Made by a program: the position numbers and the translations under genes. Under the pieces are notes generated by a model. The model saw nothing but the letters and a program-made list of their open reading frames with translations. It made no database searches and was not told the origin of the DNA. From positions 434,001-498,000 of the forward strand of contig JADNRZ010000015.1 of assembly GCA_015501605.1 (NCBI GenBank): a stretch of DNA of 64,000 nucleotides. Direction: 5' to 3'. Origin of the DNA: Panaeolus papilionaceus. Lineage: Eukaryota; Basidiomycota; Agaricomycetes; Agaricales. Shown here piece after piece: positions 10,767 to 22,865 of the stretch (position 1 is its first letter; each line of letters begins with the position of its first letter).

Positions 10767-13700
10767 GTCCTAGAGGGCCCTTACTTCCCGCTTTGATTTT
10801 TTTTGTACATGATTTCTTATATGAATTAATACGATTTCAATGGTGTACATTATGAAGGGTTGCTCCAGCGTGACTTAGAAAAACTAGCATGGGGCCACAC
10901 AAACATATACACATGCATCTGCCTGCTGCCCGGCGCTTAATCAAAAGAGTGTCTCGTTGTCCATACATTCACTAGTAGAATCTACCTTTAAGCTCTTGCT
11001 AATGTAAATTATCCATGTAGTAGTACCCGAGAACGGTGGTTTGTTTTGGTACCAAGATATATCAGTGAAAATCCTCAGATAGTACAGGCTGAGATATCCG
11101 TCATATGTATCCCACGAGAATGCTCGAGCCGTCATGCATCTTCCCGCGTCCCAATAAATACCTAGAGTTAAAGTACTAGTAGAACTCTTATCAAATATTA
11201 TACCCCAGATGTGCCATTACTGGAATGGTATCCGGCATTTGGGGTCCTTTTGAATGGCTTATGTCTCTGACTATCCTGGAAATCTCTATACAGTCACGGG
11301 GTACTTCAATTGAAATTTCAGAGCACCTACATTATGGTAGATTGATCTATGGGTATATGGGTGACCATGAAGAATGGCCAGAAGTACGAGATCGATCGTC
11401 TACCCTCTCGAAATGGGGCTCCTGATACAGGAAATGGCCGGCCTGTCGGGTATTCAGAGAACAGTATTCCAAGGATCGATACCCGATAGCAATGCGTATA
11501 TCGTCTTGTTGGCTTTAGCTACATTTTATCAACCCCAAGTCCGTTGAACGGCGAGGTGTTTGTTCCTCAGAGTCACACCGTCCACATTTGAGTTCTTAAT
11601 TGCGATCCATAGAGCAGGCATACTTCTAAGATAGTCTCCACCCGCTCTCATTATCGGAGACAACCTATATCCATGCCTCTTGACTATAATCCCGGTTCCG
11701 ACTCCGATTCCGAACCATTCGCTCGTTTCCGGTCTCGCATCAACTTGTCAATCGGATTCGATTAGTGCGTGGATGATTCGTTGTATTCGTTCGACCACGT
11801 CAGCGCTCAGATACACCTTCGGATCCATATGAAAACGATGGTGGTACGTTTCATTTACCCCGAGATACTCTCTTTACATGACAACAGTCCCATAGGTACC
11901 TTCAATAGTCCTAATTATACCGCCCTATCGGAGGACTTGAACGTTTGTGGAGAGTGGTTTACGTGTTCGTACTCGATAATGACTTCCGACTCAATGCTTC
12001 TAGGACGAGGCCACGACAACGGACGAAGGAAGGCGAGATCGAAGCTCACATCCGAGCCTGGGGTGTCTGAGAAATTCACGATGAACAACCTGGGTTCGGA
12101 GAAATCATGGGGGCCTACTAATCTAAAAGCGACATGGAGCTAGACATGATGTGAGCTGCTTGTCGGTCATGAAAAGTATATGTATTATGAATGAATGTTG
12201 CCAACAAAATGGGCGCCTGCCTAGCAAAATACTGCGCCTTGACACCTTTGGCGTTCATTTGAATGTCTCCTTGTAATGCGTGCAACATGGAATTATTCCG
12301 AGCGTAAGCTTGTTAATGTCAGACCATCAAGAGCTCGCGTACTAAGGATCTGGATCGCGTTCAATACTCTGCTGCAACCTGGCGAAGATGGCTACTCAGA
12401 TGAGTACCAGGTGCACGGATCGCTTCAGATCTCCATGAATGGCGGCTCACTGCTAACTGCAATAATATCCTACTAGTAAGCCATTGTGCGAGAAAGTCGA
12501 ATAAATTTTAACTTAGTTGTGGGCCATGGCCTTTGGCCTGGCATGTACGAGTCCCATATTCTGCCTTTTGGTAGAATATGACTCGTTCCTTGATGCTGAA
12601 TTAACTTCGCTGCCGCTCGAATGACTCAAAAGTTGAGGTCTCGGTGTACTCCTTATCTGAGGTCACGTGTCAGAGAGATTTTCATTACAGAAAAAGCGGG
12701 ATATAGAACGACTCCCCTAAGGGGGACTCGTAAAACGCGTCAGTGGTGGCAAGAGATCATATTACTCCTGCACCCAATTATCGCTTACTCAACTACATCT
12801 GTCTACTCGGCTCACATGGGCGCAGATCAGATACCCCACGCAGTCCCTTCCAATGTGAGGGAGTGGCAAATGAACGAGTTGGAGATTAAATTGTTATATT
12901 AACTATGTGTGCCTCTCACATGCGCATTTCATTTACCACAATCGATCAGTCCATTGTCATTGCAGAAGCAGCAACACTTCAACCTGACCTAGTACTCTGT
13001 TGCTTTAGCTCACCGCCGCAAAGCATCCATCAGACATATGACACCCTCAGCCACATGATTCGAAGAAGGGAAGCTCTCTGCCATTTATGTGATCACAGTG
13101 GCTTGAAAGGAGTCGATCAGGTCATTGTTGTTTAATCTTCCATGTCACAGATACCGCACTTGTGATCTCATAAGAGAAGGAAGAGGAAACGCAGCCGTCA
13201 AATGTGATATATACACTAATGATTCCCCAGAAACTAGGGTCCCATGTTGTTGGCTTATTCCACGATCCAGGAAGCAACGCAACCGCGGAGTATGGAATGC
13301 TACTAGTACTTTCGGGTTCGATGTGGGTGTCCCTGCAATCAATCGTGCTCTGGTGTATTTTACCGATGTGGGTGCTCAAATAGAGACAAAATGCGAGATT
13401 AAACCCTGTGAAATAATACGTGAAGTTATTGAGGATAACGAGAGAAATGAGCTATATGAACGCAAAAAAGTCCTGTTGGTTCCTTTGTGCCGCAATAAAC
13501 CCCGCGAACGCCTCTCTTCACGTTATCTCGTTGTCACCTCCGACCTCCGCATTGACACACGCATACGTAGATACGCGTATTATCTGATACATCCACCGAT
13601 CGTTTATTATCGATTACGCGGACAACTGTCATGTCAGTGGACCTGTCAAAAAGGTTTGAAATGATACCCCAGAAAATAGGGTCTTCCTCAGGAGAAAGCG

Positions 13701-15905
13701 CTACAGCTTGCACATCGTGTCTCGAGTCAACATGATTAGTGCTGATGCGCCGAATTTGAATCATCTTATTGAATACGATATTGAGATTAAATTCAGTAAC
13801 AGGGTGACGGACCCCGTAGGTTTTTCATTCTCGGCACACATGCGGTCATTTTGACGTGCAGTTCGATTAATAAGTAAATTAATGAACGCACTATTATCGT
13901 GGATATCGGTATGCAGTTCAAGCGCTCGAATGGCAATGCCAAGTACAATCTACTGGCAAATATTTGTATACAATCATTAATTAAATTTATTTGGCACGAT
14001 CAATCTTCAGCGCTTCGACGTTCAACCACGCCTCACCGAGCCCGAATCTTTTCCTTGTCACCGTCTCAATAATTCCGCAATATGAGGGCGCTAAATCGGA
14101 CCTGTTTACTCCCTAAGTCAAAAAGGAAAGAAATGAAGCACACAATACCTGCCACATCTGCCCTCTTTACCGACGACTGCTCGACTCGCTTGGAGACCCC
14201 TCGGATTAACTCTGTAGCTCGGACCACATTCAGCCGATTCCGAAGCGCATACACCCACGTGCACTTTCTAATTTCCAGAGGGACTCGAGTAATTATATCG
14301 GAGGATTGACAAACTGTACTCGGGCTTGGAAGGGCTTCGCGTCCACTCTGATTGTCGCTGCTCTTGCATAATGATACCTACGGCACGAGTATGATATACA
14401 TCACCATAAGTCATTCTATAATTTCATCCTCGAAGCCAAGTCTCATCATCCGCCGAGCAGATTGAAGGACCTTGTGGGGAGGGGTGCAATGAAACCCGAG
14501 CTCCGAGATCTCGTAGCCTTTTCCTTTCTTTCCCCACGGAACCTTGAATACCCCGCAAGTAATGTCGCATCTTAGCAACAGGGCACCGCAAGGCAGGTAA
14601 GGACGACGGCATTCTTTCTTCTCCCATTTACTCCAGCGGAAACGATTGCTACTAATAGCAGGTGTATACAGTCGGGACTCAATGACGCTTCAACCGGGTT
14701 GCCACTAGCTGCGGTATGTGGGGCCTTTGAATTGTACTATGATTTCAGCGTGATTTAGTAATTATAAGCACTACTCATAGGTAGGAGCCGAACACACGGC
14801 AATGGCTGGGGGGTGCTCCGAGTCTAGCTTGGACTTGATCCCAAAATACAACACCCTTCACTGCGTTATCACGCATTTCCCAGGAACTCTAAACTCAGAC
14901 CAACTATCGAAGGTTCCGGCGCTTTTAGGTAAGTCAAACACCGAAGTAAAGGTAACTAGAACATGCAGTTTAGAAGATTGATAGCAATGATAGCTCTCGA
15001 GATGTCAATAGCAACTATCATGTCACTCCCCACACTGACATCGGAATGATGATGCACCATGGCCAATGCGTATCATCCCCTCTCAGCGTCTAATTAAAAC
15101 TTGTTCCGTCTTTATGGTAAGCAAAGGGTATAACACTCTTAAGAGCACGTCAAGAAGCTCCGAGCTCAGTATGCGCTGTGCCCGGATCTAAGACGGGGAA
15201 AGGAACTCGAGAGCGTATGGAACTGTCCGCATCGGCGTATGCACCTGTCGGAAAATGTGTGAGAAGCACCAGACCCAGTACTCTGTTACTTGACGTTGGG
15301 GTCTGTCAAGAGCCAAGACCGTTGAACAGTATGTAGATAGTAGCAATAGAATCAAAAGCGATAACTATTCGATAATGGACCCGGCTAGTTGTCGCTCAAA
15401 AGACATCCGGTGGACCGGTGATAGACGGGATTGGATATAGATTGCATTGACATCTATACTGTATGCTTATTGAAGTACCTATGTATTCAGAAGAAGGACC
15501 TACTGTAATACAATGTCTGCCGTGCGCGTGTATACATGACTACCCGAGCCTGTTGCGTGCACACCGAAGCTTCGTATCCAACACTGACGTCCCGAGCCAT
15601 ATTGGCGTAGAACACACGCACAAAAATGCATCGATATCCTAATAATACTGCGGCACACGGGCCCCACGCTTGCGCTGCGGCTCAACTACGCTCGAGCTTC
15701 TGAATCTGGCGCGGAAGTGGGTTCTGGGCAACTTGACGTCCCTACAGCCAACAATAGATTTGTGTGCAGATCTTTGGGTGAAATCTGAGCGACGACTCTG
15801 AAGTACATACAAAGATTACAAAGTAAGGAACTTAAGCGAGCCATTCGATTCAGAAGTTGTGAGGAGAACGGTACTCGAGCTCGAGTAAATTGACGTACTT
15901 AAGGG
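10767..15905. other. gene-poor region, left part
   Basis: About 5.1 kb with no gene I can support. Short open frames, including one of 179 codons at 13125-13664, match nothing I know and lack clear codon bias or splice logic. A stretch near 11672-12140 reads as short acidic and basic fragments in shifting frames and could be a decayed gene, but I cannot name a family. No tRNA or rRNA was seen. Confidence 0.5.
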
Positions 15906-15912
15906 GAATGAG
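15906..15912. repeat. target-site duplication, left copy (GAATGAG)
   Basis: Seven bases, GAATGAG, directly abut the left end of the inverted-repeat element and are repeated exactly at 16998-17004 on its right. This is what a transposase-type insertion leaves behind. Extending the match by one base on either side breaks it, so the duplication is 7 bp as read. Confidence 0.88.
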
Positions 15913-16270
15913 TATGGCACGCCATCTGCACATTTATTATTTTGCAGTTGCACATCTGTAAGTCTCAATTTTTCCATAAGTAACACGCAGATTTCGAAAT
16001 TTTTAGTGTGCAACACACAGATTTCCACATTTTTCTGTGTGTGGCACACAGATTCAGGCGTTCGAGCTCAAAATCTTGACGCACATCCGGGCGTATTGCC
16101 TAATAAGGGAACACGTCCGGATGTGTGGCAAATTATGAGCTCGTCGACTTGAGTGCCACACAGAAATCTAACGAGCTAGATTTTGTTGCCACACATCCAA
16201 GAAGGCTTGCCGTCGGACTTTAAATACTGCCGACGGCAATTCCGGCCATCTAATCGAGGTATTAGATAAC
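15913..16270. repeat. left terminal inverted repeat arm (358 bp)
   Basis: Pairs with 16640-16997 along its whole length. Paired coordinates always sum to 32910, so there is no indel. Near its outer end it holds imperfect direct units (about 15953-15982, 15983-16012 and 16013-16045) of the form ACACnCAGATTTC...TTTTT...GTGTG, a likely protein-binding array. Confidence 0.92.
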
Positions 16271-16639
16271 AAACACTGAGCCCTCCGAGGACTCGAGTGT
16301 AGGGCTCTTGAACAAGTGATCGAGGGAGGGGAGGGTCATCATGCTTTATGTATTTACGCCAAAATTTACACGTTCCGGGGGTATACTCCAAGGTTTTGGG
16401 ATCACCTAACGCTCATTTGGTAAGGTTAATGAACCTCAAAGTCAAAGACCTACAGTTGTGTGTTCCAGGAGGAGACATGCAGAATTTTTACTATATTAGA
16501 AGTACAATTGTCATATAAAGTTAAATTAAAGAAATCTCATTTATCAGAGTCGTTATGGGGCTCATACACACGCTCTATGCGGTTCTGAAGAATATCGACG
16601 CATTGTGCTTTATAACTACTAAGCCATGTGCACGGAGCC
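16271..16639. other. unique centre of the inverted-repeat element
   Basis: 369 bases between the arms. No frame here encodes a recognisable domain. If the locus were transcribed, this would be the loop of a long hairpin. Confidence 0.7.
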
Positions 16640-16997
16640 GTTATCTAATACCTCGATTAGATGGCCGGAATTGCCGTCGGCAGTATTTAAAGTCCGACGG
16701 CAAGCCTTCTTGGATGTGTGGCAACAAAATCTAGCTCGTTAGATTTCTGTGTGGCACTCAAGTCGACGAGCTCATAATTTGCCACACATCCGGACGTGTT
16801 CCCTTATTAGGCAATACGCCCGGATGTGCGTCAAGATTTTGAGCTCGAACGCCTGAATCTGTGTGCCACACACAGAAAAATGTGGAAATCTGTGTGTTGC
16901 ACACTAAAAATTTCGAAATCTGCGTGTTACTTATGGAAAAATTGAGACTTACAGATGTGCAACTGCAAAATAATAAATGTGCAGATGGCGTGCCATA
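16640..16997. repeat. right terminal inverted repeat arm (358 bp)
   Basis: Exact reverse complement of 15913-16270. It begins with the inner bases GTTATCTAATACC and ends with the outer end GCGTGCCATA. Confidence 0.92.
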
Positions 16998-17004
16998 GAA
17001 TGAG
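16998..17004. repeat. target-site duplication, right copy (GAATGAG)
   Basis: Exact repeat of 15906-15912 next to the right end of the element. Confidence 0.88.
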
Positions 17005-20000
17005 AAGTTAAGCGTGATATCACGGGCCGTACCTTTGCCGCAATTCCACAGGAATCATCTAACGGTATGTTATTTTTGGGTTTCGATGTTATATTTAGCA
17101 GAGATACTGCTCTTAGCTGTGGACGAGAAGAGGAGGGATGCCGCACCATATGGGCACAGTAGAATCGATCTCGCTGGATTGTTACCCCTCGAAGTGCAAT
17201 TCGTATGATCAACCGTACCTGTGCATAAGCGCCAATGGTACTGGTGCCGTCAACCCCTCAAATCCAATCGAACAACTGCGCCGCACATACATGAACGTGT
17301 CCGAATCACGGCACCACTTGCAGTGCATCGACTGCAACATGTCGTAGCACAAACAGCTCAATGCACAGTTCAATTCATTTTGGGGTCAGTCCGTTCAGTG
17401 AGTGATATGAACTTGAAGCACATCACATCGGCACAGTAAGTAAGTAAAGACTAAGTACAGCAGAATGGAAGCAAAGCCTGCGCAAAGCAAATGAAGCAAC
17501 TCGAAACCTTCATTACTTTACCAATACTCCACCTGAACGATCCCGTTACAGACTAGACGCAGCAGGAGACACCGCAGTCAACATGATTCTGAATCTGAAC
17601 TTCATCGATTTTCATTACAGGAGGTGACTCAGGTTCAGTCAGTCATATAGACTTCTAATTAGTTTTATCGGGGTACTTACGCCTACCAATACATTGCTAG
17701 TGATCGTGATTCATGTAGACACAGCCTGTCAAGGATCTAACCTATCGTAACCTATTCATGCAATACCCGCTACCGTTGATCCCCTGCGGTGGATGTATAT
17801 GGCGGGCTATCGTGTCCTAGTAGCCCAGTCGTATCCGCAGACAAATCGAGAAGCATCGAGAAGCTACATAGCTCAAGCAAGTCCTCCGCAGTTACTTAGG
17901 GGCTTACCTTCATGTTCTTTGACACTATGTATGATTCAGATCACAAAATTCTATACATTCAAAACAGAGCCGCACAGTTGAAATCTACCTGTCTCACTAA
18001 TGCCCGTGTGGGGTTGATTGACACTTTCATTGGGTTCGATGTTAAGTCATCGGGGTGTATGTAACTTGGTGAGGAAACTTTAAGGTTGGTTGACAGACTG
18101 TTGAAAGAGGTCATGGTAAAACTTCCAGTTCATTTCTTCAGGGCAACATCTATGTATGTCAATGATACTACCTCGCCAATTCCGTGACTTCCGAGATAAA
18201 AACTTCAAAGTAGCAATGTTCCTTATTTGTTCCTTACTGCATGTCCGTTAAGCTGTCATTTGTTGCCCCCATCGAGGAAATTTAAAGTGGTAAGTACAAC
18301 TGAATGACGATTCCGATGACGGACCTTGAAGTCAATACCCGTCAATTACACTGCAACTTCAACGCCGACTTCAACTTTAACTGCAAGCTTTCATTGTCAC
18401 TGTCAGCCTCAACCGAGTCTTGCTCTTTCCTTTTACCCACTGTGAGCCCTATTCAAACGAGTCATGCCACCCACTAACAACCAACTACGGGGAAACAAGC
18501 AATCAGGACCAGGTGAATCGCTGAACCTCAGGCCCAAACACTTACAGCTTCCATCACCAGCCCACCCCATGCCGGCCCTGCGAAATCACAACCGATGTCC
18601 CTGGTTGGTCCCTGGCACAGTGGCACGCAGCATGATCATGGCGTGATGCTGCCGCAGGTTCCGGACCCTTCCCCTCCCGCGTAACATGATGATGTTGCAA
18701 GTGTTTGAGGTGGACAATTGGAGATGTCAATAGGTAATGAGATGATAATCAATGCGGGGTAAAAGGCAGGGAGACGGGACACAAAGGGGTGGAAACGTTG
18801 TGTAGAATGATAAAAATGTGCAGTAAAATGCCCCCTTTGAACCTGAACATGACGGATGAAGTACAGTATCTCCTTTAACTTTGAGGGATGGGGACATATG
18901 GAGAGGTTTGTTGTTGAGTAAAGGGGGTGGGGGCGGGGTATGCATGTAGTTGAGATGTGCGATGATGGATAAAGGGATTAGAAAGAAAAAAATAATTAGA
19001 AAGAGAAAGAAAGAGAAGGGATAATCGCAAGAAAAACAAAAGGTACCCCGCTCGAAATCATCACGAATTGACCAACAAAGCCCCCTCCGGTCATTTGCTT
19101 CGGACCCTCCCTGTAATGGGCACGAGGTAACCCAACAAACGCGACGTCAAATTGCCATGGTCATGCCCATCGTAACGACCACCCACAGTTGCCTCAAAAT
19201 TTCTCGTCTTAGACTAGCCTGAGCGTGTATGACGATGAGCCCGAGGAGGGTCATGAGATCAACTCAGGTCACCTGGGCATGGCTCAGGCTCGTCGTCGAA
19301 TGAAGCTGTTAAATACGCATTTCAAATTGAAATTGTCTTCCGACTCGGACCTACGAGCTCCGCTTGAGCTCGAGCGATATTCAAACCACCCAAGCTAAAC
19401 TAGATGGCATTACAGACGGGAATCAAGAATCGAAAACTGCCAGTGACCATTTTCGATATCATGATCGACACCAAAAAAAAAATATTCATTTCATCCTCTC
19501 CCTCGAACTCCCCACAACCAACTTACCAAGCATGCTGCCCTTCCCCCTCCCCTCCGCACCCACTCGAAAATTTCAGACACACACCTCGAATACAAGTTCC
19601 GCCGGATCCCAACTGCAAGTGCACAATGCTGCTTCGGGTCTTCGACTTTTATATACTTCTACATACGTACATACCACTGTAATGGATGGCAACGCCGCTC
19701 CCGTGCCTCATTTTCCCTGTCCTCCCTGTCCTCTCCCTGCCTGCTTTCAACGTCGTAAACGCCACCACCCGCTCGGCGCGCTCGGGTGTCGGTACGCGGT
19801 GCGCTCTGGAGGGAGTATTTGAATTAGGGTGGTAGGCACGTGTAGGGCGCGTTCTGGGGGGGTATTGACTTGAACTTATTGAGACATTCGAATGGTTAAC
19901 GTAACACAAGCAAGGCATTTACATGTCCTCAGAGGGAGTTCATGTTACTTATGTATGTATTTAGGCTTTATGCTCCAACCTTACCTTACCTGACCTTAAC

Positions 20001-22080
20001 CGACCTTGTGTTCAATCCTGCATGATCATCTCCTTACTTACTTTTGAAGCAAACTACAGGAATAGGGAAACAACATATCGAATCGAATCGCGTTAGCATC
20101 CTACACCCAGTAAGTAAGTAAGTGTGTATGTATGTAAATCCTGCCGGATAGGTGTTTGTCACCCTTCCAGGGCTTCATCATGACTCAAGCAGAGCAGAAT
20201 CTGAGCAGAATGATGCAGAATGCAGAAGCACGGCGCGTTGCAGGGTTGATGCGACTTTTATATCCATATCCATACCAAAGTATCCCTATTCCGTCTTCAT
20301 CGATTCTCCTTATCTGAATAGGAAAGTAGTCATTAGCTCGTTCTCAGGTCAGTACTTACTTATCGAGGCTGGTGATATTAAGCACATTCCAAGGAGCTGC
20401 GACATCTACAGTAAGTACGTTTCTTCATGGACAATAGCCAGGACTGTTGTGATGCAATTGGTCTATGCAACACTATGATTGCAGTACTAGAGAAGAAATA
20501 AAATCTGACTGTAATAACATATCAACGACAAGAAGTAAAATGACTCCGTCAGTCAAATCGAATCCGAATAAGATGAGATGAAGACGAGACGAAAGGAGAA
20601 ACGACTGTATTTGTGTAGCTAGCGCTTATCTGTCAACTCAACGGAGCGCTCGTTTTTCTTCCTTTACTTCCCAATACCCTTACCTCCTCGATTTCCTCCT
20701 ACATACGCTCTGTTTCGAATTTTAAATGATAATCATATTATTATTTCACATGATAATTTAAACTCCCTCTATCATCACCGCACCTCCGAACCTTCCCCGA
20801 CAATGATCATGACGCGCGCCTTCCTCGACTCCTCGCTCTCCAAGGTGGTGTAATCAAACGCACGTTCAACTCCAACTGAATTCAGTGCAGTACTTGACTG
20901 AGTCCCCACCAGATGTACGATTCGGTGAATGCTCCTTCACTTGCTTGCAGTGTGATAGACTTCTACGTAGACGTAGACGTATTCGATGACGCTGACGCCC
21001 TAGACCAGGCTCAGGCACACTACCAAGCTACCAATTGCAAGTTACTGACTGAGATCTGGAAACTGAACTGAATTTGAATATGGAGAAAAAAGAAAGACCG
21101 GCAACACTCCGATTGAAGATTCAGAATTTCAGCGTCGTCTGAAACTCGACCCGTCATCCTCCGCAAATTCGAGACGCGCATCCGTAACACCCCGCTCGCT
21201 CCGCCTGAGATGAGAGAGCTTACCCACTCACAGGGATACATTCAAACCAACCCGCATCGCACCCAAAAGATACAACCGACGAGCATAAACACAACGCATC
21301 CAACATGTATGCGCAACACATCCGTCCCGAGGCTCTTGTTTGAATCCCTAGGTATTCCCCGTTAATGCAGGAGGATCGGCAGAGTAACCGCATCTACCGG
21401 TCGAGGGACAACACGCACAAGTTGAATTACATATTGAAATGGAAGTGGATGTACTTAAGCCCAGCCATGTCATGCCCTACAGCCCTAGGGTATGACGCCG
21501 AGGTATGACATCGAGTGGCATCGGCAGGAAGTGGTGGGCTTGGAGGCGGGTGGTCGGATGGGTGTGCCATGAGTTGCCTTGATGATGATGAGTGGGAGGA
21601 GGGCCCTGGAGGACCGGCACCGGGTTTGATGCGTGCCGGTGCGGTGGGTTAGATTTGTTAGCTTAATTACGGTGAGCTTTAATTTTGAGTAGTGCTGTTA
21701 CTTGCACAGTGGATGTCGTCTTTGTTACATCTTGTATGAAAGTTCATGGATTTTTAACATTGAATCTATAATTCTAACAACATCATGCACGATAAGACAA
21801 GAGAGAGTGGAATAAGTAGGTATATGAAATGGGAGCTATTATATTATGGGACCGTCGTCGGGAGAAGAGAGGGAGTATGATAAAATCGAAAAGGCTGGAT
21901 GAGCCTCGCCTTGGATGGAATTCATGATATGTGTTCGTGGATTTTTCTCGACACAAAAGGTGTCCTCGGGAGGGAGTGACAGAGTGGGTTAGTTATCTTG
22001 GGTGGTGAGAGCCGAAGAAACGAAAGGGAAAGGACGTGATAAAGCATCAAAGGTGTCTTAATTGGGAAGGATGGGTAGAT
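17005..22080. other. gene-poor region, middle part
   Basis: About 5 kb with no gene I can support. It holds small GTAA/AGTA-type microsatellites (near 17434-17448 and 20109-20124) and several pyrimidine- or purine-rich tracts (for example 18980-19020). Open frames such as 19364-19822 and 20152-20478 are low-complexity or have no recognisable product. Confidence 0.5.
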
Positions 22081-22132
22081 CTCGATTCACAGATCTCGGA
22101 CCGCAGAGATGGATCTTAGATCTGTGAATGAG
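22081..22132. promoter_or_regulatory. 15-bp interrupted palindrome in the promoter of the 22.2-kb gene
   Basis: The bases CTCGATTCACAGATCT (22081-22096) pair with AGATCTGTGAATGAG (22118-22132) across a 21-base loop, with one bulged G. It lies just upstream of a TATA-like box and about 60 bases before the ATG, so it is either a dimeric factor site or a 5' leader hairpin. The role is inferred from position only. Confidence 0.5.
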
Positions 22133-22148
22133 ATGAAAGAGCGTCTTG

Positions 22149-22155
22149 TATAAAA
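22149..22155 (+). promoter_or_regulatory. TATA-like box
   Basis: TATAAAA lies 38-44 bases before the start codon at 22193. That spacing would place transcription start near 22175-22190 and give a very short leader. The match is seen; its use as a promoter is inferred. Confidence 0.45.
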
Positions 22156-22192
22156 TGGCAGCGGTCTGTTGAAAAGATTAATCCCATACATT

Positions 22193-22865
22193 ATGACTTT
22201 CTCAGTAGACGACCTTGTAAACTCTCTCAACTCTAGCCACATCGGTCAAGAGGCCATGGATATTGCTGCTTTACAAGTACGAATACCATTATAACACAAT
22301 ATTCAATACTAATTCTTTCTCAAAGGCACAACTCCACCAATCTCTACTACACGCCTCTCGTGCTCAACCCTCCAGCACTCCATCATCCAGTTTCGCTAAC
22401 TGGGCTTTCGAACAACGTGCAGCTCCATCAAGGAGAGGCAGCGTCTCTTCATCCTCATCATCATCCAACGACCATCGCCCCTCCATCTCACCCTCATCAG
22501 GGTACTCTTACACAGACGAGATGGACGAAGACGAACGCATGGTTGAGGAGCTACTCATGCCATCGTCACCTACGCCCCATCGTCACCACCATCACCATCA
22601 CCAGCAGTCGAACCAAATGATGACTTCATCATCCTCCGTCCAGCCCTCCTCATTCAACGACTCCGCGCCCTCACTTTTCACCACCACAGATCCATTCTAC
22701 CTCTCCGCGCTCCAACAAGCCGCCTCAGCCAACACCCCTTCGTCAAGCTCTTCGGTTTTCGCGCAAAACGCGATCCTGAATCCCTCGTCTCCGTTTGCGA
22801 TGCACCACCAGCAGTATCAGCAATACCAGCATAACAGCTTTAATTCGTACGCTTCGGCGTTTTAA
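22193..22865 (+). CDS. small Ser/His/Gln-rich conserved-looking protein of unknown function
   Basis: Two exons, 22193-22276 and 22326-22865, joined across a 49-base intron with gtacga donor, a tactaat branch site and acceptor aaag, in phase 0. The product is 207 residues. Exon 1 encodes an ordered-looking stretch, MTFSVDDLVNSLNSSHIGQ, then EAMDIAALQ. The rest is a low-complexity tail with Ser runs, an acidic DEMDEDER patch, a His-Gln run (about residues 115-125) and a Gln/Tyr-rich C-terminus. No catalytic domain is visible. The long open second exon and clean splice signals argue it is real. The composition resembles regulatory or condensate-forming proteins, but function is unknown. It is the only gene I can support between 10.8 and 33.7 kb. 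Confidence 0.75.

Larger units (their letters stand above)
15913..16997. mobile_element. 1085-bp non-autonomous DNA element with 358-bp perfect terminal inverted repeats
   Basis: The left arm, 15913-16270, is the exact reverse complement of the right arm, 16640-16997. I compared all 358 positions by eye and found no mismatch or gap. The arms flank a 369-bp unique centre. The ends read 5'-TATGGCACGCC and GGCGTGCCATA-3', and the element sits between 7-bp direct repeats. No frame in it encodes a transposase, so it must have been moved by a partner in trans (MITE or foldback-like). Each arm carries imperfect repeats of about 31-33 bp rich in GTGTG and CACAC. Arm identity implies recent insertion or gene conversion between arms. 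The 7-bp duplication and this end sequence do not let me assign a superfamily with confidence. Confidence 0.92.

Noticed and set aside
11672..12143. Possible decayed transposon or gene fragments
   Set aside because: Short peptides in shifting frames looked gene-like (a Ser/Asp-rich start at 11672), but I could not place them in any family.
13310..13340. GGTTCGAT-like string resembling a tRNA T-arm
   Set aside because: No matching acceptor stem, D-arm or A-box upstream; the same kind of string near 18030 also fails.
13125..13664. 179-codon plus-strand frame in the gene-poor block
   Set aside because: No recognisable motif, mixed composition and no flanking splice or promoter logic; chance open frame or decayed relic are both possible.
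15816..16391. Two minus-strand frames overlapping the left arm of the inverted-repeat element
   Set aside because: They follow from the repeat sequence itself, encode no transposase motif, and are cut by arm boundaries.
19364..19822. 152-codon plus-strand frame
   Set aside because: Pro/Ser/His-rich composition from a pyrimidine-rich tract; no domain and overlapping frames of equal quality.
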